The notes: generated by a model from the sequence alone, not told the origin. A stretch of 64,000 nt of DNA from an uncultured SAR86 cluster bacterium (GCA_902631785.1 CACOZT010000002.1:82996-146995); one strand, 5' to 3'; counted from the first letter of the stretch, positions 46,412-56,671 are shown. A program made the numbers and translations.

Positions 46412-47084
46412 TGTTAATACTCAAATTAGAATTTTCTAATGTATATACTTTATCAAATAATTTAATAAACTCATTATCGTGAGTCGCTGTGATTAAAGCA
46501 ACATCATATTTTTTTGATATATCAAAAATTAGGTTTTGAATATTAGCTGAATTTTCTATATCAAGATTTCCTGTTGGTTCATCTAAAAACAAAAATTTTG
46601 GATTATTGATTATAGCTCTTGCAATGGCTGCTCTTTGTTTTTCTCCGCCAGACAATTTCCACGGTAAGTGATCTTTTCTTTTGTAAATATCTATTGATTT
46701 CATTAAGTCTTTTGCAATAGCCTTACTTGAAGCATTCAAAGATTTTTTTAATATAAGCGGCATGTGAATATTCTCTTCAATAGTTAAATCATCTAATAAG
46801 TGATGAAATTGATAAACAAAACCAAAGTTGTTTAATCTTATTTTACTAAGATCATTTTTAGATAATTCTGTAAAATTTTGATGGTCTAGTGAAATTTCTC
46901 CTGAAGTAGGTTTGTCTAATCCAGCAAGTATGTGAAGTAAAGAAGACTTGCCAGCTCCTGAAATACCTGTAATGGCAATAGTATCAGTCTGATTAACAGT
47001 TAAATTAATATTGTTTAAAACATTCAAAACATCATCACCAATTTCAAAAGATTTAGTAATATTGTTACAAGTTAGTTTACTCAT
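46404..47084 (-). CDS. lolD: LolD, ATPase of lipoprotein-release ABC transporter
   Basis: This 226-residue ATPase powers extraction of outer-membrane lipoproteins from the inner membrane to LolA. Walker A is GISGAGKSS (residues 40-48), the signature is LSGGEKQR, and Walker B is FLFLDEPTGNLD. The Q-loop region reads NFGFVYQFHHLLDDLT, matching LolD. It overlaps the permease gene by 8 bases and exbB by 8. Confidence 0.94.
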   Translation of the reverse strand: MSKLTCNNITKSFEIGDDVLNVLNNINLTVNQTDTIAITGISGAGKSSLLHILAGLDKPTSGEISLDHQNFTELSKNDLSKIRLNNFGFVYQFHHLLDDLTIEENIHMPLILKKSLNASSKAIAKDLMKSIDIYKRKDHLPWKLSGGEKQRAAIARAIINNPKFLFLDEPTGNLDIENSANIQNLIFDISKKYDVALITATHDNEFIKLFDKVYTLENSNLSINNE

Positions 47085-48309
47085 GTCTTAAAATTTCTAC
47101 AGGATTGAGTCGTACCGCTCTTAAAGATGGAATTAATGATGAAATGATACTTATTAAAAATGAAACTAGGCAAATCAAAAATATCTGAGCAGTGTTTATA
47201 TAATATGGAAAATAATTAATAAAATATGCTTCAAGGAGATTTCTATCAAGAATAGTTTCTATAATAGAAATAAAGTTGTTCAGGTTATATATCAAAATAA
47301 ATCCTAATAATATACCCATAAAAATACCTATAAAACTAACCATTATTCCCTGAGTAAAAAATATTAATATTATTTGCTTATTGCTTGCGCCAAGGGTTAA
47401 AAGAATTCCAATCTCTCTTTCTTTCGACTTTACCGTCATTACAACAGTAGATAAAACAAGTATTGAAGCAACAGCAACGATTAGAAATAACATTAAACTT
47501 ATTAATAATTTCTCAAACTTAATTGCCTCAAAAAGGGTTCCATGGGTCTTCTTCCACGAAGTATAAGTTAAATTATTATCATTAATATCATTCAATGCAT
47601 TTTGAGTAATAAGATCTGCACTGAATAAATTATTGGTTTTTATTCTAATACTAGTTGTTTGGAATGAGTTTAGATTTTTTATTTTTTGAGCAGTTGAGTG
47701 TGAAATCAATGTTAAATATTGATCTATTTCAGTTTTTAACTCATATATACCAACTATCTCTAAGCTTACTGATCTTGGAAAAGATCCAATTAAAGTTGTT
47801 TTAATATCTGCAGTAGTGATATTAATTTCATCACCAACATATGCGCCTATTTGTGCTGCAAGCAATGAACCAATAATAATTGAATTATCTTTATTAAGAT
47901 CATTTAAACTACCAAGAAGCATATACTCTGGAATAATCGATAAATATTTTTCTTTAGACGGATCAACCCCGATTATCGAAACACCCTTAGTTTCGTAGGC
48001 AGATGAAATTATTCCTTCTATATTTATATATGCTGATGCTTCAAGTACATCTGAATTTTTTTTTACATTGATAATTAGATTTTCATAATTATCAATTGGC
48101 TCAACTGATGTAATTACTGAGTGAGGAATAACGCCAAGAATCCTGTCTTCAAGCTCTTTTTCAAACCCATTCATGACAGAAGTGACAACTATTAAGCTTG
48201 AAATACCTATTGAAAGGCCAATTATTGCCAATAAGGTTGTAAAAGAAAATGTACCTCCTCTATTAGATCTAAGGTATTTATAACCTAATTTCAGAGATAT
48301 AGAAGACAC
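47077..48309 (-). CDS. LolC/LolE-type (LolF-like) permease
   Basis: This 410-residue permease has four membrane helices: one near the N-terminus (TLLAIIGLSIGISSLIVVTS), a large periplasmic domain, and three in the C-terminal FtsX-type domain. A charged C-terminus (RAVRLNPVEILRHE) ends the protein. It is the membrane part of the Lol lipoprotein exporter. Only one such gene is adjacent to lolD, whereas E. coli has lolC and lolE. That suggests a homodimeric LolF-type permease. LolC and LolE cannot be told apart by eye, so no symbol is given. It is the first gene of the minus-strand envelope run. Confidence 0.88.
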   Translation of the reverse strand: MSSISLKLGYKYLRSNRGGTFSFTTLLAIIGLSIGISSLIVVTSVMNGFEKELEDRILGVIPHSVITSVEPIDNYENLIINVKKNSDVLEASAYINIEGIISSAYETKGVSIIGVDPSKEKYLSIIPEYMLLGSLNDLNKDNSIIIGSLLAAQIGAYVGDEINITTADIKTTLIGSFPRSVSLEIVGIYELKTEIDQYLTLISHSTAQKIKNLNSFQTTSIRIKTNNLFSADLITQNALNDINDNNLTYTSWKKTHGTLFEAIKFEKLLISLMLFLIVAVASILVLSTVVMTVKSKEREIGILLTLGASNKQIILIFFTQGIMVSFIGIFMGILLGFILIYNLNNFISIIETILDRNLLEAYFINYFPYYINTAQIFLICLVSFLISIISSLIPSLRAVRLNPVEILRHE

Positions 48310-48312
48310 AAC

Positions 48313-49740
48313 TTATTTCATCAGTTGTTGTAAAACTTTCTCAATATTTCCTTTATATGGCGGTCTTACTGCATCAAAAAATTTATCTAGTTTGTAACTT
48401 ACATCCTTGAAATATGCACGAGGATTTGAGAAATTTTTAAAACCGTCAAATGATTTATATCTTCCCATTCCTGAGGGACCAACACCGCCAAAGGAAAGAT
48501 CATTTTGTTGTAAATGACTAATTACATTATTTACTGTAACGCCGCCTGATGATGTATTGTTTAAAATATTATCTTCTTCAGATTTGTCAGTTCCAAAATA
48601 ATATAGTCCTAGTGGTCTATCTTTCGAATTTATTAATTTTGTTGCTTCATCGATTTCTTCGTATTCAACAACAGGAAGTAATGGTCCGAAAATTTCTTCT
48701 TGCATAATTTTCATATCATCAGTCGTGTTAGTTACGATTGTTGGAGGCATTTTGAAAAACTCCTGTTGAGTAAAGTCTTCGTTTGCTGGATTGATTTCAT
48801 CAACTTGAGCACCTTTTTCAATAGCATCGTCAAGTAAGTCCTTTAATCTATCATAATGTTTTTCATTAATTATTGATGTGTAATCATCATTGTTTTTTAT
48901 ATCTGGGAAATATTCAGATACTGCATCTTTTGTTTCTTTGATAAATTCATCTTTTTTGTCTTTGTGGACGATAACATAATCAGGCGCTAGACAAATTTGA
49001 CCTGCATTCATAGTTTTTCCAAACATAATTCTTTTTGCTGAAGTTTTTAAATCAGCAGATTTGCCTATGACTACAGGTGACTTACCTCCAAGCTCAAGAG
49101 TGCATGGAACTAGGTTCTGTGATGCTGCATTCATAACATGCTTTGCTACTGCACCACCCCCAGTGTATAAAAGATGATCGAAATTTAATCTTGTAAATGC
49201 TTCGCCAACCTCAGGACCTCCTAAAAAAGTAGCAAATTCGTTTTGATCAAAAGATTTATCACATAGATCTTTTAACAAAGCCGACGTAACTGGTGTGTGT
49301 TCACTAGGTTTATGCATTACCTGATTGCCAGCAGCAAAAATGGACACCAAAGGTACAAATGTTAGGTTTACAGGAAAGTTCCATGGTGAGATCATACCTA
49401 CGGTACCCAGAGGTTCATATTTGATATATGATTTAGCTCCCAAAAAACCAAAAGGAAAATTTGATGATTTTTTTTCTGGTTTACTCCATTTTTTAACATT
49501 CTTAATTGCTAAATTGATGGCGGGCATTATTCCATAAACATCTGAGAGCATTGATGCATTTGTAGACCTATTTCCAAAGTCTGTATTTAAAGCATCAACA
49601 AAATCATACCTATTATCCATTATCAGAGTTTTTAATCTTTCCAATCTATCTATACGTAAATCAGTAGATGGAGATCCATTTTTAATAAAAAATTCTTTTT
49701 GTTCGTTTAGAACTTTATTCATTTCATCAAAATTACTCAT
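48313..49740 (-). CDS. Aldehyde dehydrogenase, coniferyl-aldehyde-dehydrogenase-like
   Basis: This 475-residue NAD(P)-dependent aldehyde dehydrogenase has catalytic E216 (LELGGKSP) and C250 (NAGQICLAPDY). The N-terminal and C-terminal motifs (HLQQNDLSFGGVGPSGMGRY) resemble the coniferyl aldehyde dehydrogenase and fatty-aldehyde branch. The real substrate may be a fatty or aromatic aldehyde. It lies 13 bases after the dienoyl-CoA-reductase-like gene and 3 bases before the Lol permease, so the envelope run could be read from this upstream group. Confidence 0.88.
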   Translation of the reverse strand: MSNFDEMNKVLNEQKEFFIKNGSPSTDLRIDRLERLKTLIMDNRYDFVDALNTDFGNRSTNASMLSDVYGIMPAINLAIKNVKKWSKPEKKSSNFPFGFLGAKSYIKYEPLGTVGMISPWNFPVNLTFVPLVSIFAAGNQVMHKPSEHTPVTSALLKDLCDKSFDQNEFATFLGGPEVGEAFTRLNFDHLLYTGGGAVAKHVMNAASQNLVPCTLELGGKSPVVIGKSADLKTSAKRIMFGKTMNAGQICLAPDYVIVHKDKKDEFIKETKDAVSEYFPDIKNNDDYTSIINEKHYDRLKDLLDDAIEKGAQVDEINPANEDFTQQEFFKMPPTIVTNTTDDMKIMQEEIFGPLLPVVEYEEIDEATKLINSKDRPLGLYYFGTDKSEEDNILNNTSSGGVTVNNVISHLQQNDLSFGGVGPSGMGRYKSFDGFKNFSNPRAYFKDVSYKLDKFFDAVRPPYKGNIEKVLQQLMK

Positions 49741-49753
49741 AATCTAACTCCTA

Positions 49754-50626
49754 TTAACTTCTATCCGCTTTATCTTTATTGTTTGCATCTCTTATTAATT
49801 TTCTCATATTTTCCCAATCATCGTCACTTAGCTTATCTAGTTGAGAGAAAGTACCACCCCCAGTTAAGTATTGAGCTCCGTCTATGGCAATTGTTTGACC
49901 AGTTAGATAGTCACAACCATCAGCCATGAGAAAAGTAGCCAAGTTTTGCAACTCGCTCATTTGTCCAACTCTTCCAAGAGGAACTGTACTCATCATACCA
50001 TCATCCTGATTATTACCTGGATTGAGTCTCTCCCATGCTCCTTTAGTTGGAAATGGACCTGGAGCAATTCCATTAACTTTAATACCATATTTACCCCACT
50101 CTGCAGCCAAAGATTGTGTCATAGCATTAATACCAGATTTTGACATTGCAGAAGGAACAACATATGGTGAACCGGTCCAAATCCATGTTGTCAAAATATT
50201 AATGATCGAACCCTTTGTAGATGTTTCAATCCATCTCTTTCCAACAGAATGGGTCATATAAAAAGTTCCATGGAATACAATATTTGCTATCGCATCAAAA
50301 CCTTTATGAGATAAATCCTTGGTAGGTGAAATAAAATTTCCAGCAGCATTATTGACCAAACCATCTAGAGGACTTTCATCAAAAATTGATTGAACATAAT
50401 CATCTACATCTTTCGAAGCTCTAATATCGAGTGTTTGATAATTTACTTTTCTATTAAATTTTTCACTAATTTCATCGGCTGTTTCTTTTAAAACATTTTC
50501 TCTTCTTCCACATATGAACAAATCAGCACCATGTTCAGCAAAATGATTGGCCATCTCCTTTCCAAGACCAGTACCACCGCCAGTTATTAGAATTCTTTTA
50601 TTTTGTAATAAATCTTTTTTAAACAT
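49754..50626 (-). CDS. 2,4-dienoyl-CoA reductase-like SDR
   Basis: This 290-residue short-chain dehydrogenase has the Rossmann motif TGGGTGLGKEMA. Its C-terminal half closely resembles mammalian DECR1: SLAAEWGKYGIKVNGIAPGP, then TKGAWERLNPG. The usual SDR tyrosine (YxxxK) is replaced: the segment reads SAMSKSG, with Ser four residues before Lys, as in dienoyl-CoA reductases. The enzyme would remove a double bond during oxidation of unsaturated fatty acids, in line with the nearby ETF system. It is 11 bases from hemH. Confidence 0.86.
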   Translation of the reverse strand: MFKKDLLQNKRILITGGGTGLGKEMANHFAEHGADLFICGRRENVLKETADEISEKFNRKVNYQTLDIRASKDVDDYVQSIFDESPLDGLVNNAAGNFISPTKDLSHKGFDAIANIVFHGTFYMTHSVGKRWIETSTKGSIINILTTWIWTGSPYVVPSAMSKSGINAMTQSLAAEWGKYGIKVNGIAPGPFPTKGAWERLNPGNNQDDGMMSTVPLGRVGQMSELQNLATFLMADGCDYLTGQTIAIDGAQYLTGGGTFSQLDKLSDDDWENMRKLIRDANNKDKADRS

Positions 50627-50637
50627 TTGTAAATTCC

Positions 50638-51636
50638 CTATTTAATAATATCAATAATAGCATCTGCCCATAAATCTGAGTAATTTAATGACTCAACATA
50701 ATCTAAATTTTTTCCACCTGACTCTTCAAATAACTCCTTATATTCATCGCCAATTTCGATAATTGTTTCTAAGCAATCTGCTGTAAATGCTGGAGAAAAT
50801 ACTAGAACATTTTTTTTGTCATCTTTGGGAAGAGACTCCAAGACTTCATCTGTGAAAGGACTTAACCATTTATTAGTCAAACGAGATTGATAAGTAACAA
50901 TATATTTATCATCTGGAATGTTTAGCCTTTCAGCTAAAATTTTAGTAGTTTCATATGTTGTTGCTTTATAACAAAACTTATTATTTTCAGTAATTGCAAT
51001 TTCACAATTGTGATCAGTACAAGCTGAATCTTGATATACATTATCGACATGACTATTAGGAATTCCATGATAACTAAAAATGACTTTATCATAAGATTCT
51101 GTATCAAATTTTGAAGCTTTATCAATCCATGCATCAATAAATTTTTCATTGTCATAAAATTGATTTATAAATTTAATTTTTGGAACTACCCATCGCTTTG
51201 ATAACAATCTTGATACTTCCTCATAAACCGAACCAGTTGTTGCAGCTGCATAGTGTGGAAAGAGCGGAAGTATTATCAGTTCGTCTGGATTTTTACTTAA
51301 AATATTATCTAACGCTTTTTCAATAGATGGATTTTGATAACGCATAGCAAAATGAACATCATAATCTGGTAATTTTGATTTAATTTTCTTTGTTAATTCT
51401 TGAGTATTATGCAATAAAGGTGAGCCAGTTTCTGAATCCCATACTTCTTTGTATATCTTAGTTGAAGAAAATGAGCGAATTGGACAGATTATAAAATTGA
51501 CCAGTATATATCTTAAAATAGGATTAATATTTATAACCCTTCCGTCCATTAAAAACTGTCTTAAATATTTAAAAACACTAAAATATGTAGGTTTATCTGG
51601 TGTTCCCAAATTTATTAACAATAACGATTTATTCAT
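50638..51636 (-). CDS. hemH: Ferrochelatase
   Basis: HemH inserts Fe2+ into protoporphyrin IX, the last step of haem synthesis. The 332-residue protein starts SLLLINLGTPDKPT and carries the catalytic His in FSYHGIPNSH. Later it has TYQSRLTNKWLSPFTDE and VFSPAFTADCLETIIEIG with the acidic residues of the metal site. It overlaps the MFS gene upstream by 8 bases. Confidence 0.95.
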   Translation of the reverse strand: MNKSLLLINLGTPDKPTYFSVFKYLRQFLMDGRVININPILRYILVNFIICPIRSFSSTKIYKEVWDSETGSPLLHNTQELTKKIKSKLPDYDVHFAMRYQNPSIEKALDNILSKNPDELIILPLFPHYAAATTGSVYEEVSRLLSKRWVVPKIKFINQFYDNEKFIDAWIDKASKFDTESYDKVIFSYHGIPNSHVDNVYQDSACTDHNCEIAITENNKFCYKATTYETTKILAERLNIPDDKYIVTYQSRLTNKWLSPFTDEVLESLPKDDKKNVLVFSPAFTADCLETIIEIGDEYKELFEESGGKNLDYVESLNYSDLWADAIIDIIK

Positions 51637-52822
51637 AATTTCTAGTATTTTTTATCATTGGATTGGATATTATAAATAGTATTAATCCTATACATAAGAT
51701 TGAACTGAAATAATACAAGTATGATGGGTTAATTGCATATATTGGCATAGCTATAAAAGGAGTTGTCATATGTCCAATAGGAATAACTGAGCCTAGATAT
51801 CCTGCTGCAGAACCTTGATTTTCTGGTGATTGTGCTAATGAAAGAGATGATGATAAAGCAGGTCTTGTCATACCAAAACCAAATCCTAAAACAATAACAG
51901 ACAAATAGTATATAGATATAGTTGGATAAAATGCCATTGTAAAGTAGGAAAAAACGAGAAGCATTGAGCCAATTAATAATAGATAGTAGTTATTTAATGG
52001 AAATGCGTCTGTGAAAATATATTGACTGAAAATAGTTGATATTGATAATAATCCAAAAGTCATGCTAATCAGTGTTGGTAAATTTTCTAAATCTCCAAAA
52101 AAATCAGTTATGTAAAAGCCTATAGACTGTAATAAAGATGCTTGGCATAGACTCAATACAGATGCGAATAAAAGAAAAGGAAGGATAGATTTCGAATACC
52201 ATTTAATCTTTGATGAGGTTTCAGATTTTTTAACAATATTATTTGATGAATCTAATGTCTTATAAATTCCAATAGCTGCGATTAAAGCACAAAAAGAAAA
52301 TACATAAAATGGCGTTTCATTAGTAATCAAAAATAAAAAACCTCCAATCAAAGGTCCTGCAACAGTTCCCAAAAGAAAGCTTGATTCTAATCTAGCAAAC
52401 TTTACTGTTCTTTTTTCTCTTGGTGTTGTATCAGCTATATAAGCAAATGAAGCTGGTCTAGTGGCAGAACCAACTAATCCATTTATTAATCTACCCAATA
52501 CTAGAGCTGGAAATAGCAAACTTAAACTAAGAATATTTCGCTGAACCAAAAATAATGGGGTAATTAACGCAATTAGTGAAATTCCGTAGCCAAGCAAACC
52601 TAAAATTGCAATATTTCTTCTACCAAATTTATCACTAGCCCTCCCCCAAAAAGCACTTGTTAATGCCCAGCCTACTGCGGAAATTGCAAAAATTGATGAA
52701 GTTTGAATTTCTGTTAAACCTAAATCTCTAGCTAATGGAGGAACCAATACAAATACAAAAGATTGTCCCAATCCTACGGTAAATAGGCCAAATTTTAGCC
52801 ATGAAGACCCAGATAAATACAT
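51629..52822 (-). CDS. MFS transporter
   Basis: This 397-residue protein has about 12 membrane helices. The MFS loop 2-3 motif reads WGRASDKFGRRNIAILG, and motif C-like sequence LLGTVAGPLIGGFLF suggests an antiporter of the drug-efflux (DHA1) type. The substrate is unknown. It starts on the last base of trpS and its end overlaps hemH by 8 bases, so the trio trpS-MFS-hemH is probably one transcript. Specificity cannot be inferred. Confidence 0.88.
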   Translation of the reverse strand: MYLSGSSWLKFGLFTVGLGQSFVFVLVPPLARDLGLTEIQTSSIFAISAVGWALTSAFWGRASDKFGRRNIAILGLLGYGISLIALITPLFLVQRNILSLSLLFPALVLGRLINGLVGSATRPASFAYIADTTPREKRTVKFARLESSFLLGTVAGPLIGGFLFLITNETPFYVFSFCALIAAIGIYKTLDSSNNIVKKSETSSKIKWYSKSILPFLLFASVLSLCQASLLQSIGFYITDFFGDLENLPTLISMTFGLLSISTIFSQYIFTDAFPLNNYYLLLIGSMLLVFSYFTMAFYPTISIYYLSVIVLGFGFGMTRPALSSSLSLAQSPENQGSAAGYLGSVIPIGHMTTPFIAMPIYAINPSYLYYFSSILCIGLILFIISNPMIKNTRNYE

Positions 52823-53814
52823 TAGGATATTTGAGTTATACCTATAACTTCTTTAATTTGAGATATTTTATCTTTTGCAATTATTCTTGCTTTTTTTGCG
52901 CCATCACTTAATAAGTCATTAATGAAATCATTATCCTCTTTAAGCTCCTCTAATTTAGATCTAACCGGCTCAAGTTCAGTGTTTATAACATTAAAAAGTA
53001 ATTGTTTAGCTTCACCCCAAGCAATTCCATCATCATATGCTTTTTGCAATGATTTAATTTCTGTTTCTTCAGCAAAATTTTTATATAAATTAAATATGGT
53101 GCAATCTTTTGAGTCCTTAGGATCACCCGGTTCTAAAGAATTTGTAACAATTTTCATAATTGATTTTTTTAATATGCTCTCACTTTCAAGAAGAGGTATA
53201 ACATTTCCGTAAGATTTGCTCATTTTTCTGCCATCTAATCCAGGAACCACATTTTCTTTATCTTGAATAATTGGCTCTGGTAGAGTTAAAAGTGGTTTAT
53301 ATAGATGATTAAAACGGGCAGCAATATCTCTTGTCATTTCAAGGTGTTGTACCTGATCTGATCCAACTGGTACATGAGTCGAATCAAACATTAGAATATC
53401 TGCAGCCATTAAAACTGGATATGAAAATAATCCCATTGTTATGCCTTTGTCAGGATCATTTTCATTATTAGATGTTGCTGCTTTATAAGCATGCGCTCTA
53501 TTCATAAGTCCTTTAGCTGTTACACAATTTAGAATCCAACATAACTCAATAATTTCTGGAACATCAGATTGTTTATAAAAGTATGATTTTTTTGGATCAA
53601 GACCAGATGAAAGCCATGCTAGTGCAATATTTTTAACTGAATCTTTTATAGAATCAGGATCTTGATTCTTAATAATGGAGTGATAATCTGCTAAAAAAAA
53701 GAATGATTCATCAGAATTCTTTGTCATTTCAATTGCAGGACGAATAGCGCCGATATAATTTCCAATATGAGGTATACCGGTTGTTGTTATTCCTGTTAGA
53801 ATTCGCTTTTTCAT
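52822..53814 (-). CDS. trpS: Tryptophanyl-tRNA synthetase
   Basis: This 330-residue class I synthetase charges tRNA-Trp. The HIGH-type motif is PHIGNYIGAIRP (residues 15-26) and the KMSKS motif is intact (GRKMSKSYGN). The HIGN variant is normal for TrpS. SDQVQHLEMTRDIAARFN also matches. It is the first gene of a minus-strand run and divergent from the DUF349 gene across only 33 bases. Confidence 0.97.
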   Translation of the reverse strand: MKKRILTGITTTGIPHIGNYIGAIRPAIEMTKNSDESFFFLADYHSIIKNQDPDSIKDSVKNIALAWLSSGLDPKKSYFYKQSDVPEIIELCWILNCVTAKGLMNRAHAYKAATSNNENDPDKGITMGLFSYPVLMAADILMFDSTHVPVGSDQVQHLEMTRDIAARFNHLYKPLLTLPEPIIQDKENVVPGLDGRKMSKSYGNVIPLLESESILKKSIMKIVTNSLEPGDPKDSKDCTIFNLYKNFAEETEIKSLQKAYDDGIAWGEAKQLLFNVINTELEPVRSKLEELKEDNDFINDLLSDGAKKARIIAKDKISQIKEVIGITQIS

Positions 53815-53847
53815 TTAGTATAATTATAAACATCATATGTAAATATT

Positions 53848-55275
53848 GTGGAAACTAATCAACATTTATTTAAAGAACTTGAGGCTGCTGAAAAATTATT
53901 TTCTGAGGGCTCTATCAAAAATGCTCAGAAGAAACTTAGAGGTGTTCTTAAAGATTCTAAATCATTAAAAAAAATACCTAACAAACTAAGACATAAAATT
54001 AATTCAGCTATTAGTAAATCAAGATATTTTGATGAGATATCATCTTTTGCAACTAATCCAAAAAGAAATGAACTACTAAATAAATTGGATATCCTAATTA
54101 AAAAACCTCTAGAAAATCCAAGAAAGCATGCTCATGCAATTCATGATATTCAAACTCAATGGCAGTTGTTAGATTTATCAAGTAAACCAGCCTCTAAGTC
54201 ACAATGGTTAAACTTTAATGATTTAACAAATAAAGCCTGGGAGCCTTGCAAAGAGTATTTTGATGAAATAAAGCAAATAAAAATTAATAATGCCAATGAG
54301 AGAATAAATATAATTAATAATATTAATAAATTTGTTTCTGAAAATGAACAAAAATGGCCTGACTCAAAAAAACTAATAGTATTTCTTCAAACAAAATTTA
54401 AGGAATGGCAGAAATTTGCACCTGTATTAGAGGAAGATTTAGATAACTTAAAAAAAATGTATTTTGAAGCAAGAAAGCCTATAAACGATGAAATAAGTAA
54501 TCAAGAAAATACAAATAAAGAAAAAAAACTAATACTTATTAAAAAAGTAAGTGAAATATCTAATGATGATAATGAGATAAACATACAAGAATTTAAAAAA
54601 TTGAAGGATGAGTGGGCAAAATTAGGTCCGGTTGGAAGAAAATTTGAAAAAAAAATGTGGGATGAATTTAATAAAAATGCAGATAGATTTTTCATAGAAA
54701 GAAATCAAAAGATTCAGGACGATATTGATATCGTTAAAAATTTAAATGAAAAACTAAATAATGATGAAATATCAATAAGGGAAATTAAGAATTCATTAAA
54801 CGAAATAAAGAATATAAAAAATACAAAGGAATTTAAAAAGATTAATAAAGATTTAAAATCAAAAATTAGTGAATTAAATAAAATTAAGAAAGAAGCTAAA
54901 GTTAATTCATATGTAAGTATTTATGATGCTCTTATGAAACTAACTGATATTGAAAATATACCTCTCATTTTTAAAGATTCAATTGAAAAGTCTTTTGAAA
55001 ATAACAACTCAAACGATGATGAATTGAGATATGTTTGTATTAAACTTGAGATTCTTTCAGGAAATACAACTTTAAAGAAAGATCAAGAATTAAGAAATAA
55101 TATACAACTTGAATTATTGAGTAACAAATTTAACAAAAGCAGCGAATCTAATCTAAATGATTTAGATTCACTTATTAATCATTTCATATTAAATTTTTCT
55201 AAAAATGATGCAAAAACAACTCATGCAAATTATTGGAAAAGAATAGTTAAATGCATTAATGATCTAATTTCTTAA
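53848..55275 (+). CDS. DUF349 repeat coiled-coil protein
   Basis: This 475-residue, mostly helical, Lys/Glu/Asn-rich protein has DUF349-type repeats: DIQTQWQLLDLSSKPASKSQ around 105-125, KFKEWQKFAPVLEEDLDN around 185-205, and KLKDEWAKLGPVGRKFEKKM around 250-270, each with the W...LG/P...  pattern. DUF349 proteins are cytoplasmic and poorly studied. The start is GTG 53848, with no clear ribosome site in the short gap to trpS. The C-terminus overlaps the convergent transporter by 12 bases. Confidence 0.82.
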   Translation: METNQHLFKELEAAEKLFSEGSIKNAQKKLRGVLKDSKSLKKIPNKLRHKINSAISKSRYFDEISSFATNPKRNELLNKLDILIKKPLENPRKHAHAIHDIQTQWQLLDLSSKPASKSQWLNFNDLTNKAWEPCKEYFDEIKQIKINNANERINIINNINKFVSENEQKWPDSKKLIVFLQTKFKEWQKFAPVLEEDLDNLKKMYFEARKPINDEISNQENTNKEKKLILIKKVSEISNDDNEINIQEFKKLKDEWAKLGPVGRKFEKKMWDEFNKNADRFFIERNQKIQDDIDIVKNLNEKLNNDEISIREIKNSLNEIKNIKNTKEFKKINKDLKSKISELNKIKKEAKVNSYVSIYDALMKLTDIENIPLIFKDSIEKSFENNNSNDDELRYVCIKLEILSGNTTLKKDQELRNNIQLELLSNKFNKSSESNLNDLDSLINHFILNFSKNDAKTTHANYWKRIVKCINDLIS

Positions 55276-56658
55276 CTTCAAAAGCTCAATTATTTCTTGA
55301 TGGCGTTTAGCAGATAAAGAGTAAAAACTAAAAATAATAAGCGGAACAATCATAAGAAGTGTTGTAACGGGTCCTTGAACAAATGCCAAGGTATATGCCT
55401 GTTCTGCAGTATGATTTGTTCTGTCAAAATTTATAAAATTAAGTACTTGCCCTGCGAAAAATGTTCCTAAGCCAGCATTTAATTTTTGCATAAATCCAAC
55501 AGCTGCAAATAGAATACCTTCTTGCCTTTTGCCACTATATAACTCCACTTCATCAGCAATATCACCAATCATAGAGTCACGAACCATAATACCAACAATA
55601 TTAAAAGTGATTAAAACCAATAGAAAAGTGCTTATAAAGAAAACTAGCTCAAGGGTTCCATTTTCTGGTGTAAGACCTAGATTATAAAAAATAAATGCCG
55701 CTGGCGATAAAAGACCAACAACAGATATGCAAATTAGAACTATTTTTCTTTTATCATAAAGATTCACCATTCTAGGTGTTATGTAGAATGCTAACAATGT
55801 TCCAATTAGATAAATCGGTAAAAAATACTTTATCTGCGTTGCTTCAAATTTCCAAAAATAGGTATTTACAAAAAGTGTAAGCGTATTTGCCAACCCCCAG
55901 GCAAGCGAAAGGAAAAGATTTCCAAAGAAAAAAATTAAAAATGCTTTATTGCCAAGAGCGATTTTTAACTCGCTAAAAATATCAGTCAATGAGATTGCTC
56001 CAGACCACGATGATAATGATTTAATTTCATTTTTTGTTGAAATAGATGAGTACAGGACACTCAAAATCATAATAATTGCTCCCGTCAGAGCAAATGGAAA
56101 CCACGCATCAGGATTAAGCTGGCCTTGAGGAAATTCTGGAGTTGACGCAAAAAATATTCCATATCCTAAAAAAGCATTACTTAATCCAGCAATCCATCCA
56201 AACATTTCTCGCCAAGACATAAGCAATGTTCTTTCTTGGTAGTTTTTTGTAACCTCGCCTCCAAATGCTCGATGAGGGATATCAAATAATGTCATTCCAA
56301 TTCTTGTTATAACTGTAAATATTGTCATCCACAGAAAAAGATCGCTTTGAGATAAATCCCAGTCTTGTCTCGGAGCAAATAAAAGCACGTAACCAAGTGA
56401 CATTGGTATAAAAGAAACAAACATAAAAGGATGTCTTCTACCAAAAGATGTATTTGTTCTATCAGATATTGTTCCCATTAATGGGTCTGTAAAAGCATCA
56501 ACACATAGGGCTATAAAAATTGCTGATCCTGCAAGAGCTGGATTTAAACCAATGATATTGCTATAAAAAAACAACAAAAAGAATGTAAAGGTATCTGTCT
56601 TAACCCCATTTGCAACCGCACCAATAGAGTAATTAATTTTAAAATTAGTTGATAACAT
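55264..56658 (-). CDS. GPH/MelB-family sodium:solute symporter
   Basis: This 464-residue protein has 12 membrane helices of the glycoside-pentoside-hexuronide (GPH) family. It starts INYSIGAVANGVKTDTFTFF and has the GPH motif DAFTDPLMGTISDRTNTSFG followed by RRHPF, with aspartates that bind Na+ or H+ in MelB. A sodium-coupled symporter suits the Na+-NQR-driven sodium gradient. The substrate is unknown. It is the last gene of the minus-strand run headed by tRNA-Ser. Confidence 0.87.
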   Translation of the reverse strand: MLSTNFKINYSIGAVANGVKTDTFTFFLLFFYSNIIGLNPALAGSAIFIALCVDAFTDPLMGTISDRTNTSFGRRHPFMFVSFIPMSLGYVLLFAPRQDWDLSQSDLFLWMTIFTVITRIGMTLFDIPHRAFGGEVTKNYQERTLLMSWREMFGWIAGLSNAFLGYGIFFASTPEFPQGQLNPDAWFPFALTGAIIMILSVLYSSISTKNEIKSLSSWSGAISLTDIFSELKIALGNKAFLIFFFGNLFLSLAWGLANTLTLFVNTYFWKFEATQIKYFLPIYLIGTLLAFYITPRMVNLYDKRKIVLICISVVGLLSPAAFIFYNLGLTPENGTLELVFFISTFLLVLITFNIVGIMVRDSMIGDIADEVELYSGKRQEGILFAAVGFMQKLNAGLGTFFAGQVLNFINFDRTNHTAEQAYTLAFVQGPVTTLLMIVPLIIFSFYSLSAKRHQEIIELLKLRN

Positions 56659-56671
56659 TTTGATTTAAATT

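Noticed and set aside
52922-53212. Plus-strand open frame inside trpS
   Set aside because: Serine-rich shadow frame of a well-identified gene; the composition reflects antisense AT-rich codons.
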